Assembly: GCA_030697555.1 (NCBI GenBank)
Contig: JAUYPV010000158.1
Coordinates: 1 to 36,447 of the forward strand
DNA length: 36,447 nt
DNA from: Hyphomonadaceae bacterium
GTDB taxonomy: Bacteria > Pseudomonadota > Alphaproteobacteria > Caulobacterales > Hyphomonadaceae
Reading direction: 5' to 3'
The notes beneath the pieces were generated by a model. It was given only the letters and a program-made list of their open reading frames with translations. It was not told the origin of the DNA and did no database searches. Below are positions 6,178 through 16,114 of this stretch, piece after piece. A program made the position numbers and the translations under genes. The number at the start of each line of letters is the position of its first letter. Position 1 is the stretch's first letter.

Positions 6178-6816
6178 GAATTCCATGCGCAGGTGCTCGA
6201 CAGTCTCCGCCAGCCAATGGAAGGCGGCGAGGCCGTCATCTCCCGCGCCAACCGCCACGTCCGTTACCCCTCGCGCTTCCAGCTCGTCGCCGCAGCCAAT
6301 CCCTGCAAGTGCGGTGGAGGGCCCGGCGCGTTTGCATGCCGCAAAGGTCCGCAGTGTCAGGCGAACTACTTCTCGCGCATTTCCGGCCCCTTCCTCGATC
6401 GCATCGATCTCTTCGTCGATGTCGCGGCCGTCACAGCAACCGACCTCTCCCTGCCGCCTCCCACGGAAGGAACCGCCGAGGCCGCCGCCCGCGTCTTCAA
6501 GGCTCGCGAGAAACAGGCGAAGCGTTTTGGCGAGCCGGGCGACAATCGCCGCGCCGTCAACGCCGATGCTCCCGGCGCGGAAATCGAAGCGCTCTGCGCG
6601 CTGGACGGCGGCGCCCGCGCCCTCGTGGTGAAGGCGGCCGAACAGCTCTCCCTCTCGGCCCGCGCCTATCATCGCGTGTTGAAAGTCGCCCGCACCATCG
6701 CCGATCTCGATGGCGCGGCGAGCGTCGCCCGCGTCCACACCGCCGAAGCGCTCACCTACCGCTACCGTCCGGCCATGCCCGCATCTGCCCGCGCTTCGCA
6801 AGGCCTCACTGCGTGA
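6172..6816 (+). pseudogene. comM: comM 3' fragment
   Basis: From 6178 on this is native comM, continuing exactly where the left fragment breaks: EFHAQVLDSLRQPMEGGEAV, then the zinc-associated CKCGGGP...CRKGPQCQ cysteine cluster, the ISGPFLDRIDLFVDV arginine-finger region, and the C-terminal Mg_chelatase_C domain (LSARAYHRVLKVARTIADL). It stops at TGA 6814-6816. The frame begins with an ATG that belongs to the transposon end, with no ribosome binding site before it. A fragment of 214 residues could be made if transcription leaves the element, but without Walker A and B it could not work as an ATPase. Confidence 0.95.
6178..6185. repeat. 8-bp target site duplication, right copy
   Basis: GAATTCCA, identical to 1267-1274, immediately after the right terminal repeat; native comM continues at 6186. 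Confidence 0.95.
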
Positions 6817-6900
6817 ATCACCCTGCAATTCCTGCTCAAAACGGACCTCTCGCCCCATCTGTTAATCCTATGGTCAGCAGACCGGGCCCAAGTTCCGGGC

Positions 6901-8628
6901 ATGACCGACGCGCCTGTTATTGCCGCAGCCGAAGCGGCTGAAGTCCTGTCCGCCGCCGCGCGCGGCTGGCCGGGCGCGGCGCTCGTCATCGGCGCCAATG
7001 GCCGCGTCATCTCGGCCAGCCCGCTCTCCGGTCTCGCCGAAGGCATGCGCGCGCCCTTCGACCTTCCCATCGCGCCGGTCGCATCCCAGATCGTCGATTC
7101 CGCCGGGCGCCGCTGGCGCGTCTCCGCGCCCGTCGCCGGCATTCGCCTCGCCACCGCCGACCTCAAGGAAGAACCCGACGCCGCCCACCGCTTCACCGCC
7201 GCCGTCAGCCACGAGATTCGCACGCCCCTCAATGGCATCCTCGGCATGGCCGCGCTGCTGGAAGAGGGCGAGCTCTCTCCCGCCCATCGCGACTACGCCT
7301 CCGCCATCCGCAAATCCGGTGCGCGCCTCCTCGACCTCCTCAACAACGTGCTCGACTTCTCGCGCATGGAAGCGGGCGACATCCCGCTCGACGCCGCCCC
7401 CTTCGACCCCGCCGACCTCGTCCAGGACGTCGCCGAACTTCTCGCCCCCCGCGCCCACGCCGCCGGGCTGGATATCGCGGCAATCGTCGACCCCTCCCTC
7501 CCGCCCCGCCTGGTGGGCGACGCCGGCCGCATCCGCCAGATTCTCTTCAACCTCGCCGGCAACGCCATCAAGTTCACCGATAAAGGCGCCGTCCTGATTG
7601 AGGCGCGGCCCGGTGAGATGGGAGAAGGCGTCGACCTCATTGTTCGCGACACCGGCGCTGGCATTCCCGAGCATGCCCGCGCCCGTCTCTTCGACGCCTT
7701 CAGCCAGGTTAGCGCCGCAGATGCTCGCCGCGATGGTGGCGTCGGACTCGGCCTCGCCATCGTCGCGCGCCTCGTCGCCGCGATGGGGGGAACGGTCGAT
7801 GTCTCGTCAGTCTGGGGGCAGGGCGCGCTGTTCCGCGTATGGCTGCCGCTGAAGGCCGGCCCGACACCCGCAATGCGGCCACATATCCGGCGCAAGACTC
7901 TCAAGGTGACGACGAGCCTGCCGCCCGCCTCCGGTCTTGCCTGCATCGCCGCGCTCGCGGGCGAAGGCGCGAGGCTGGTTGCGCAGGACGAGTTCCCCGA
8001 TCTAGCCATCCTCGACGCCGCCCTGCCGCCGGCGCAGATCGAAGCGATGGCGAAACGAGTGCGCACGCTCGTGGTCCTCCGTCCCGGCGACCGTTCGCGC
8101 ATCGAACAGTTCCGCCAGATGGGCTGCGCCGGCTACCTCATCCGCCCACTGCGAGCCGCCTCCATCATCGACCGCGTCGGCCTGACGCTCGCAGGCGCCG
8201 TCCAGTCCGAGCCACGAGGCGAAGGCCCGAAGCCTGGTGAGGCGGGCTCCGTCCTCATAGCCGACGACAACGCCGTCAACGCCCTGCTGGCCCGCAGCGC
8301 CCTCACCGCCGCAGGGTTCCGCGTCGATACGGCGGGCACCGGCGCCGAGGCGCTGGAAAGGATCGGCGAAAACGACTACTGCGTCGTCTTCATGGACATC
8401 CGCATGCCAGTGATGGATGGGCTAGAGGCGACGCGCCGCATCCGGCGTCTTACCGGCCCTGCGTCCGAAACCCCGATCGTCGCCGTGACGGCCGACGTGA
8501 ACCCAGAGCTCGAAGATCTCGCCCGCGAAGCCGGCGTTTCGCAGCTCGCTGCCAAGCCCATCGATCCGCCGCGCCTGCGCGAGCTCGCGATGCGCTGGGC
8601 GAGGCAGACCAAGGTGGCTGCGGAATGA
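6901..8628 (+). CDS. soluble hybrid histidine kinase
   Basis: 575 residues from ATG 6901. No transmembrane segment or signal peptide is visible, so it is cytoplasmic. Residues 1-90 are an unassigned, possibly PAS-like sensor (ALVIGANGRVISAS). HisKA carries the H-box SHEIRTPLNG (H104). HATPase_c shows N217/N221, DTGAGI (250-255) and GVGLGLAI (280-287). Residues about 334-435 resemble a receiver but lack the acidic pair and have R in place of the conserved Lys (YLIRPLR), so this is a pseudo-receiver. The last domain is a full receiver (D455/D456, phospho-acceptor D499, T530, K552). The usual outcome is autophosphorylation, then phosphotransfer to D499 and onward to a separate Hpt protein or regulator not seen here. 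The stop overlaps the AmpG-like gene start (ATGA), indicating an operon. Confidence 0.9.
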   Translation: MTDAPVIAAAEAAEVLSAAARGWPGAALVIGANGRVISASPLSGLAEGMRAPFDLPIAPVASQIVDSAGRRWRVSAPVAGIRLATADLKEEPDAAHRFTAAVSHEIRTPLNGILGMAALLEEGELSPAHRDYASAIRKSGARLLDLLNNVLDFSRMEAGDIPLDAAPFDPADLVQDVAELLAPRAHAAGLDIAAIVDPSLPPRLVGDAGRIRQILFNLAGNAIKFTDKGAVLIEARPGEMGEGVDLIVRDTGAGIPEHARARLFDAFSQVSAADARRDGGVGLGLAIVARLVAAMGGTVDVSSVWGQGALFRVWLPLKAGPTPAMRPHIRRKTLKVTTSLPPASGLACIAALAGEGARLVAQDEFPDLAILDAALPPAQIEAMAKRVRTLVVLRPGDRSRIEQFRQMGCAGYLIRPLRAASIIDRVGLTLAGAVQSEPRGEGPKPGEAGSVLIADDNAVNALLARSALTAAGFRVDTAGTGAEALERIGENDYCVVFMDIRMPVMDGLEATRRIRRLTGPASETPIVAVTADVNPELEDLAREAGVSQLAAKPIDPPRLRELAMRWARQTKVAAE

Positions 8629-10331
8629 GCGAGGCGGCCGCAACCGCTGACGCTGCGCTGGCGCAAACGCGCAAGCCGTCCATATTCAACGATCGCCGCC
8701 GTCTGGCGATGCTGATGCTGGGCTTCGCCTCCGGCCTGCCGTTCAGCATTGTCGGCGGCACGCTCGCCGCGTGGTTTACGACCGAAGGCATTTCCACCGC
8801 CACCATCGGCGTGCTGTCCTGGTCGGCGCTCGCCTACTCGTTCAAGTTCCTGTGGTCGCCCGTGCTTCATCGCACGGCGGCGCCGTTCTTCCAGCGCTTC
8901 GGCTTGCGCCGCGGCTGGTTCCTGCCGCTACAGGGCCTGCAGGTGATTTGTCTGTTCGGCTTCGCCACGCTGAACCCCACCACCGATCTTCTGGCGATCG
9001 CGGGCCTCGCTGTGCTCGCCTCGTTTATCTCTGCGACGTTCGACATCGTGCTCGACGCGTGGCGCATTGAGACGGCGAAGACGAAGGACGATATCGACTC
9101 GTTCTCCGCGCTTGTGCAGGGGGGCTATCGCTCGGCGGCTTTCGTCGGTGGGGCAGGGGCGCTGATCCTCTCCGACCACATGAGCTGGAATGGCGTCCTG
9201 TTTGTTCTCGCTCTCATCATGGCGTTGACGCTGGCGGGATCGATCCTCGCGCCCGAACCCACGCGGCCACCCGCGCCGGCGAAGGCCGTCGATCCGGAGC
9301 TCGAACGCCGCTTCGACCGCACGGCTCGCAACGTCGTGGTCGGCATCGTTGCGCTGGGCTGGGTCTGGGCGTTCTGGACGCTCGGTTCGTTCATGTATGC
9401 CTCGCTCACCGATCCCGCGAACGCAAAGCCCGGGCCGTTCACGCTCACCATGGGCCCACTGATCGTCGCGGCCACCGTGCTCGCGCCAGCGGCCTGCGCG
9501 ATCTGGCTTCTCTGGATCCGCAAGCCGAAATCCGCCTCGCCCCAGGCAACGCACCGCTCGCTGCCGCCCTGGCTTCAATCGGCGTCTGGCGGCCTGTTCG
9601 GCGCTGTGATCGAGCCTCTGGTCGACCTGATCGAACGGCTGCGCTGGGTAGCCTTGCTCGCGCTGTCGATCATCCTCACTTACAGGTTTGCCGACAACAT
9701 CTGGGGCTCGTTCGCCTATCCTTTCTACATGGGCGCGAACTATGGCGCTCTTGGCCACACGGCGACTGAGGTGGCGTTCGCTTCCAAGATGATCGGTGTT
9801 GTCGCAATCATCGCCGGCATCGCGGGCGGCGGCCTGCTGCTGAAATTGATCGGCCGCATGCCCTCGCTGGTGATCGCGGCGGCGCTTGCAGCGGCGACCA
9901 ACATCCTGTTCGCCGATCTCGCCAGCGGCGCCTCCGGCATGGATGCGTTCCTGGGCTTCACGCATCTCGACGCACTGTTCGGCGCGTTCGGAGACAACCA
10001 GCTCCGCATGGCGCGGCTGACCACGGCGATCCTCGGCGAGAACCTCGCGGTCGGGTTCGCCAGCGTGGTCTACCTCGCTTATCTCACCTCGATGATCAAT
10101 CCGAAGTACGCCGCGGTTCAGGCCGCGCTGCTCGGCTCGCTCACCATGCTGGTTGGCCAGCTAGGCCGGCCGTGGCTCGGTGCGCTGATCGAAAGCGACG
10201 GCTTCACCTACGTGTTCCTTCTGACGGCGGGGCTCGGCCTAATACCGGTCGCTCTGTCCGCAGCCGAATGGTATCGCCAGTCACGCCTTCCAAAGTCGGC
10301 AGCCACACCAGCGCCGCTCGCCGCGGAATAG
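8625..10331 (+). CDS. ampG: AmpG-type muropeptide permease (MFS)
   Basis: 568 residues from ATG 8625, overlapping the kinase stop by 4 bp. AmpG imports anhydromuropeptides released during peptidoglycan turnover through the inner membrane for recycling; in many bacteria this feeds AmpR/AmpC control. The N-terminal half matches AmpG closely: MLMLGFASGLPFSIVGGTLAAWF, FKFLWSPVLHR, RRGWFLPLQGLQ, ATFDIVLDAWRIE. There are about 12-14 hydrophobic segments. It is longer than E. coli AmpG (491 aa), mainly through a loop near residues 225-320 and an Ala-rich tail. Coupling to a histidine kinase gene hints that the pair responds to cell-wall state, but this is inference. maeB converges on it after 9 bp. 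Confidence 0.85.
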   Translation: MSEAAATADAALAQTRKPSIFNDRRRLAMLMLGFASGLPFSIVGGTLAAWFTTEGISTATIGVLSWSALAYSFKFLWSPVLHRTAAPFFQRFGLRRGWFLPLQGLQVICLFGFATLNPTTDLLAIAGLAVLASFISATFDIVLDAWRIETAKTKDDIDSFSALVQGGYRSAAFVGGAGALILSDHMSWNGVLFVLALIMALTLAGSILAPEPTRPPAPAKAVDPELERRFDRTARNVVVGIVALGWVWAFWTLGSFMYASLTDPANAKPGPFTLTMGPLIVAATVLAPAACAIWLLWIRKPKSASPQATHRSLPPWLQSASGGLFGAVIEPLVDLIERLRWVALLALSIILTYRFADNIWGSFAYPFYMGANYGALGHTATEVAFASKMIGVVAIIAGIAGGGLLLKLIGRMPSLVIAAALAAATNILFADLASGASGMDAFLGFTHLDALFGAFGDNQLRMARLTTAILGENLAVGFASVVYLAYLTSMINPKYAAVQAALLGSLTMLVGQLGRPWLGALIESDGFTYVFLLTAGLGLIPVALSAAEWYRQSRLPKSAATPAPLAAE

Positions 10332-10340
10332 ACGAAGCGA

Positions 10341-12611
<2,271 letters not shown>

Positions 12612-12720
12612 TGTCTTTGGGCTTGAGGGCGAGGGCTCGGATCACTAGGCATGAGCCTCGCCGAAAGAGGCGACACGCAGGCTGGCGCGCATTCAGCCGT
12701 AAACGGGGTTCGAATCAAGC

Positions 12721-15435
12721 GTGAAGGCGGGCGAATCCACTTCAGCGGGGCAAGATGTGTCCTCAACAGCGCTCTCCGCAGAGGGCGCGACGCCTTTCAT
12801 GGCGCAATACCTCGAAATGAAGGCGCGTCATCCGGACGCGCTCCTGTTCTTCCGGATGGGTGATTTCTACGAATTGTTCTTCGAGGACGCGATCACCGCC
12901 GCCAGGGCGCTCGACATCACTCAGACCTTCCGCGGCCAGCACAATGGCCAGCCCATTCCCATGGCGGGCGTGCCGCATCATGCCGCCGAGAGCTATCTCT
13001 CCAAGCTGATCCGCAACGGTTATCGCGTCGCCGTCTGCGAGCAGACCGAGGATCCCGCCGAGGCCAGGAAGCGGGGGTCGAAGGCCGTCGTTCGCCGCGA
13101 AATCGTGCGTGTCGTGACGCCCGGCACGATCACCGAGGAGGCGCTGCTTGAGGCCCGCTCAGCCAACTGTCTGGCCGCCATCGGCATAGCGGGAGGCGGA
13201 CGCGAGGCGGCCCTCGCGCTGGCGGACGTCTCGACCGGCCGCTTCGAAGTCTTCGGTCTGTCGCCTGCCGCGCTTGACGATGTGCTCTCGGCAACCGCTC
13301 CGCGCGAAGTTCTGGTCTCTGATGTCGACCTCAAGCACGAAGACGTCGCTCGCGCCGTTCAAGGGCTGGTGCTGACGCCGCGCCCTGGCGCGCGGGCGGA
13401 TGCCAAGCTCGGTGAGCGGTTGGTGAAATCAGCCTACGGCGTCTCGACGCTTGATGGTTTCGGCGCTTTCTCGCGCGCCGAACTGATCGCCTGCGCCCTG
13501 CTGTTCGACTATCTCGCCCTGACACAGGCAGGCGGGCAGGCGAGGCTCGATCCTCCGCTGCGATCGGCCCCCGAAGCCTTCCTCGCGATCGATCCTGCCA
13601 CCCGTGCGAGCCTCGAAATCGAACGCTCCTCTCGAGGACAGCGGCAGGGGTCGCTGGTCGCCTCGGTCGATCGCACCGTGACCGCCGCCGGCGCCCGCCT
13701 GCTGGCGCTGCGCATCGGCCGCCCCTCGCGCGACGCCGCGGAAATCACCGGCAGACTCGATGCCGTCGCCTTCTTCCTGGACGCCTCCGAGCGGCGCGAG
13801 TTTGCTCGCGATGCGCTGAAACGCGCCAGCGATATCGAGCGCGCTCGCATGCGTCTTTCCCTTCGTCGCGGCGGCCCCCGCGATCTTGCCGCTCTGGCCG
13901 CCTGCCTGTCCGTCGGGGAGCAAATCTGCGCCGATCTTTCCAGCCAGGACGAACCGCCGAAAGAGATCGCCTCCGCCTGCGCCGCGCTGACGCTGACCGA
14001 CAAGCCTAAACTCGCAGCCTTTGCACAACAGGTGGCGGCCGCGCTGGGGCGCGAACTTCCCGTGCAGGCGCGCGACGGCGGCTTTATCGCTCAGGGCTAC
14101 GACCCCGCGCTGGATGAGACGCGCGCACTCAAGGAAGACGCACGTGGCGTCATTGCGGGCCTCGAGGCCGACTACGCGAAAGAAACCGGCGTTTCGGGTC
14201 TGCGCATCAAGCACAACAACGTGCTGGGCTATTTCATCGAGGTGAACGCGCGGCACGGCGAGGCGATGATGAAGCCGCCGCTGGCGGCGACGTTCATCCA
14301 TCGCCAGACCATGGCCAACGCCATGCGTTTCTCGACCACGACGCTCAACGAACTGGAAGCCAAGATCTCGCGAGCCGACGACGAAGCGCTGGCGCGCGAG
14401 ATGGACATCTTCAATCGCTTCGTCGCGGACGCCGACGGGCTGAGTGCGGAACTGGCCTCGGTCGCCGACGGCCTTGCCCGCCTCGATGTCGCCGCCGCCA
14501 ACGCGGAATGGGCGGCCGAAGCCTCTGCTGTTCGCCCCGAACTTGCTGACACACCCATCTTCGAAGCTGAAGGCGCGCGCCATTCCGTTGTCGAAGCCGC
14601 GCTGCGCGCCAGCGGCCAGGGCTTCACCGCCAATGATTGCCGGCTCGATGCGCGAGGGGAGGCAGGTCCGCGCCTCATTCTCGTCACCGGCCCAAACATG
14701 GCGGGCAAGTCGACCTTCCTTCGCCAGAACGTGCTGCTTGCGATTCTCGCGCAGGCCGGCTGCTACGTTCCCGCTCGGAAGCTGCGCCTCGGCCTCGCCG
14801 ACCGCATCTTCTCCCGCGTCGGCGCCTCGGACGATCTCAGCCGTGGCCGGTCCACCTTCATGGTCGAGATGATCGAGACCGCCGCCATCCTCAACCAGGC
14901 GACCCCCAACTCCATCGTCATCCTCGACGAAGTGGGCCGGGGCACCTCGACGTGGGACGGCCTCGCCATCGCATGGGCGGCTGTCGAGCACCTGCACGAG
15001 GTCAACAAGTGCCGTGCGCTGTTCGCGACGCACTATCATGAGCTTACTGGCCTCGCCGACACGCTGAAGGCCTGCGCCAACGCGTCTCTCAGGGCGCAGG
15101 AGTGGAAGGGCGACCTCGTTTTCCTTCATGAAGTGAAGCCCGGCCCGGCCGACCGCTCCTACGGTGTCCAGGTCGCCAAACTCGCCGGCCTTCCCGCGGC
15201 CGCTGTTCGCCGCGCCGAGGCGGTGCTGAAGAGACTCGAAGCCAAGGAAGGCTCGGCGAAGCGGCTGGAGGAACTTCCCCTCTTTGCCGCCTTCACGCCG
15301 CCGCCTGCCGAAGACCGTGCACCCTCGGAAGCCGACAAACTGCTGGCCCAACTCGACCCGGACGCGCTCACCCCCAAGGAGGCGTTAGAGCTGGTCTACC
15401 GGCTCACGAAGGTCTCTCGCTCCGACCTTAGCTAG
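12721..15435 (+). CDS. mutS: DNA mismatch repair protein MutS
   Basis: 904 residues from GTG 12721; ATG 12799 is an alternative that would begin MAQYLEMKARHP and lose 26 poorly conserved residues. MutS recognises mispairs and small loops and starts mismatch repair with MutL. Domain I has the mismatch-contacting F-x-E (F49-Y-E51, in RMGDFYELFFED). The lever/clamp core includes the HNNVLGYFIEV segment. The ATPase has Walker A GPNMAGKST (657-665), SRGRSTFMVEM, Walker B ILDEVGRGTSTWDG (D736/E737) and the ATHYHEL signature. The C-terminal tail keeps a tetramerisation-like LDPDALTPKEALELVYRL. It is complete, so there is no sign of a mutator genotype. Confidence 0.97.
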   Translation: MKAGESTSAGQDVSSTALSAEGATPFMAQYLEMKARHPDALLFFRMGDFYELFFEDAITAARALDITQTFRGQHNGQPIPMAGVPHHAAESYLSKLIRNGYRVAVCEQTEDPAEARKRGSKAVVRREIVRVVTPGTITEEALLEARSANCLAAIGIAGGGREAALALADVSTGRFEVFGLSPAALDDVLSATAPREVLVSDVDLKHEDVARAVQGLVLTPRPGARADAKLGERLVKSAYGVSTLDGFGAFSRAELIACALLFDYLALTQAGGQARLDPPLRSAPEAFLAIDPATRASLEIERSSRGQRQGSLVASVDRTVTAAGARLLALRIGRPSRDAAEITGRLDAVAFFLDASERREFARDALKRASDIERARMRLSLRRGGPRDLAALAACLSVGEQICADLSSQDEPPKEIASACAALTLTDKPKLAAFAQQVAAALGRELPVQARDGGFIAQGYDPALDETRALKEDARGVIAGLEADYAKETGVSGLRIKHNNVLGYFIEVNARHGEAMMKPPLAATFIHRQTMANAMRFSTTTLNELEAKISRADDEALAREMDIFNRFVADADGLSAELASVADGLARLDVAAANAEWAAEASAVRPELADTPIFEAEGARHSVVEAALRASGQGFTANDCRLDARGEAGPRLILVTGPNMAGKSTFLRQNVLLAILAQAGCYVPARKLRLGLADRIFSRVGASDDLSRGRSTFMVEMIETAAILNQATPNSIVILDEVGRGTSTWDGLAIAWAAVEHLHEVNKCRALFATHYHELTGLADTLKACANASLRAQEWKGDLVFLHEVKPGPADRSYGVQVAKLAGLPAAAVRRAEAVLKRLEAKEGSAKRLEELPLFAAFTPPPAEDRAPSEADKLLAQLDPDALTPKEALELVYRLTKVSRSDLS

Positions 15436-15446
15436 CGCTGCGCTAT

Positions 15447-15525
15447 TCGCCACATCGATGGTGAAATCCGCCATATCCGTGGTGAAAGGCGCCTGAAATG
15501 TGCGAAGGCTCCGAAGCCTTCACAC
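15447..15525 (+). promoter_or_regulatory. candidate enhancer (activator binding) sites for the sigma-54 promoter
   Basis: Two imperfect direct repeats lie 21 bp apart: 15447-15466 (TCGCCACATCGATGGTGAAA) and 15468-15487 (CCGCCATATCCGTGGTGAAA), identical at 16 of 20 positions. An inverted repeat follows at 15500-15525 (core GAAGGCT-CCGA-AGCCTTC, flanked by GTG/CAC). Relative to the predicted start near 15595 they lie at about -70 to -148, where sigma-54 enhancer-binding proteins usually bind. The hairpin could instead be a weak mutS terminator; it has no T-run. Confidence 0.45.
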
Positions 15526-15568
15526 CGAAAACTCAATAAAAACAACGACTATGAGAGTTAAAAAAGTC

Positions 15569-15584
15569 TGGCACGGGGGTTGCA
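15569..15584 (+). promoter_or_regulatory. sigma-54 (RpoN) promoter, -24/-12
   Basis: TGGCACGGGGGTTGCA matches the consensus TGGCACG-N4-TTGCW at every defined base; GG (15570-15571) and GC (15582-15583) have the required 10-bp spacing. Transcription would start near 15595, about 55 bp before the small gene at 15650. Such promoters need an AAA+ enhancer-binding protein; none is encoded in this window. Confidence 0.75.
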
Positions 15585-15649
15585 AACAAGTCTGCAACGG
15601 CGAGGCCCACTGAGATGGCGCAGCCGCAGAAAAAGAAACGGAGAAAAAA

Positions 15650-15781
15650 ATGAACGGTCTGATCAAAACCTCGAAGCTCGGCGACATCGGCTCTTTCGGC
15701 TTGCTTACGGTCGCCCTCTCCAGCGTTGCCGCTGTCATCTACGTCCTGGCGACGGCCTTTGTGGGTGGCGGCGCGGCCTGA
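15650..15781 (+). CDS. 43-residue single-pass membrane peptide under sigma-54 control
   Basis: ATG 15650 follows ACGGAGA (15638-15644) at good spacing; stop TGA 15779-15781. The peptide begins MNGLIKTSKLGDIGSFGLLT and has one hydrophobic helix of about 21 residues (FGLLTVALSSVAAVIYVLATAF) ending in VGGGAA. There is no cysteine, no signal peptidase site and no Flp-pilin GATAIEYGL motif, so it is not an obvious pilin or lipoprotein. It is a compact single-gene unit: consensus sigma-54 promoter, ribosome binding site, ORF and a strong terminator 36 bp after the stop. Function unknown. Strong, activator-gated expression of a tiny membrane protein suggests a stress, envelope or motility-related role, but nothing here decides it. 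Confidence 0.65.
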   Translation: MNGLIKTSKLGDIGSFGLLTVALSSVAAVIYVLATAFVGGGAA

Positions 15782-15816
15782 ACCCGCTCCACCATCTGAC
15801 GTGATGCACAGAAGTA

Positions 15817-15851
15817 CGGCCGGCTGCTCCCCCAGCCGGCCGTCACTTTTT
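15817..15851 (+). terminator. intrinsic terminator of the small sigma-54 gene
   Basis: 10-bp GC-rich stem CGGCCGGCTG / CAGCCGGCCG with a 6-nt loop (15817-15842), followed by TCACTTTTT. It is one of the clearest intrinsic terminators in the window. Confidence 0.85.
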
Positions 15852-16034
15852 CGCCGCCGCCGATTCCGGTTCGATTCTAAAATCGTCGTCGTCGTCGCCG
15901 CCGGTCCGTTTTCCGAAAATCGTCGTCGTCGGATCGTGTCGAGGTCCCAAGTGGCCTGCCTCCATCATGCGGGGCAGTATCGCTCCGGCAGAGAGGGCGG
16001 GGATAAGTTTTTTCTTATCCCCCATTTCGCGCAC
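15843..16034 (-). CDS. doubtful 63-residue acidic/basic peptide
   Basis: The frame runs from GTG 16034 (or ATG 16025, MGDKKKLIPALS) to TGA 15845-15843. It contains an Asp run (GGDDDDDFRIEPES) encoded by a CGTCGTCGTCGTCG tract on the plus strand, and ends in AAAKK. Its beginning coincides with a perfect hairpin (15999-16022), which argues for an untranslated 3' region of the nadR transcript. I see no domain and only a weak AAGG upstream. It may be real, but I would not rely on it. Confidence 0.25.
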   Translation of the reverse strand: MREMGDKKKLIPALSAGAILPRMMEAGHLGPRHDPTTTIFGKRTGGDDDDDFRIEPESAAAKK

Positions 16035-16114
16035 ATCGCGCGCCTTGAGCGAATTGAAGTTTTGTCTTCAAGGCGGCGCTTTTTCCAGCAGCAGATTCGG
16101 CTGAATCGCGCCAA
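15852..16114. other. hairpin-rich intergenic region downstream of nadR
   Basis: This stretch holds several dyads: GGGGATAAG-TTTTTT-CTTATCCCC (15999-16022), TTGAAG-N6-CTTCAA (16054-16071) and GATTC-GGCT-GAATC (about 16095-16108). It also has two copies of AAAATCGTCGTCGTCG (from 15879 and from 15916). It lies 3' of the minus-strand pnuC-nadR operon, so some hairpins may end or stabilise that transcript. Confidence 0.5.

Noticed and set aside
8625-10331. Could be a BT1/folate-type transporter instead of AmpG
   Set aside because: The N-terminal signatures (GFASGLP, FKFLWSP, RRGW, DIVLDAW) are those of AmpG permeases.
12700-12720. GGGTTCGAATC looks like the T-arm of a tRNA just before mutS
   Set aside because: The flanking bases do not pair as a T-stem, and no anticodon or acceptor arms can be built around it.
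15650-15781. Small peptide as a Flp-type pilin
   Set aside because: No prepilin peptidase site and no GATAIEYGL-like core; only a generic hydrophobic helix.
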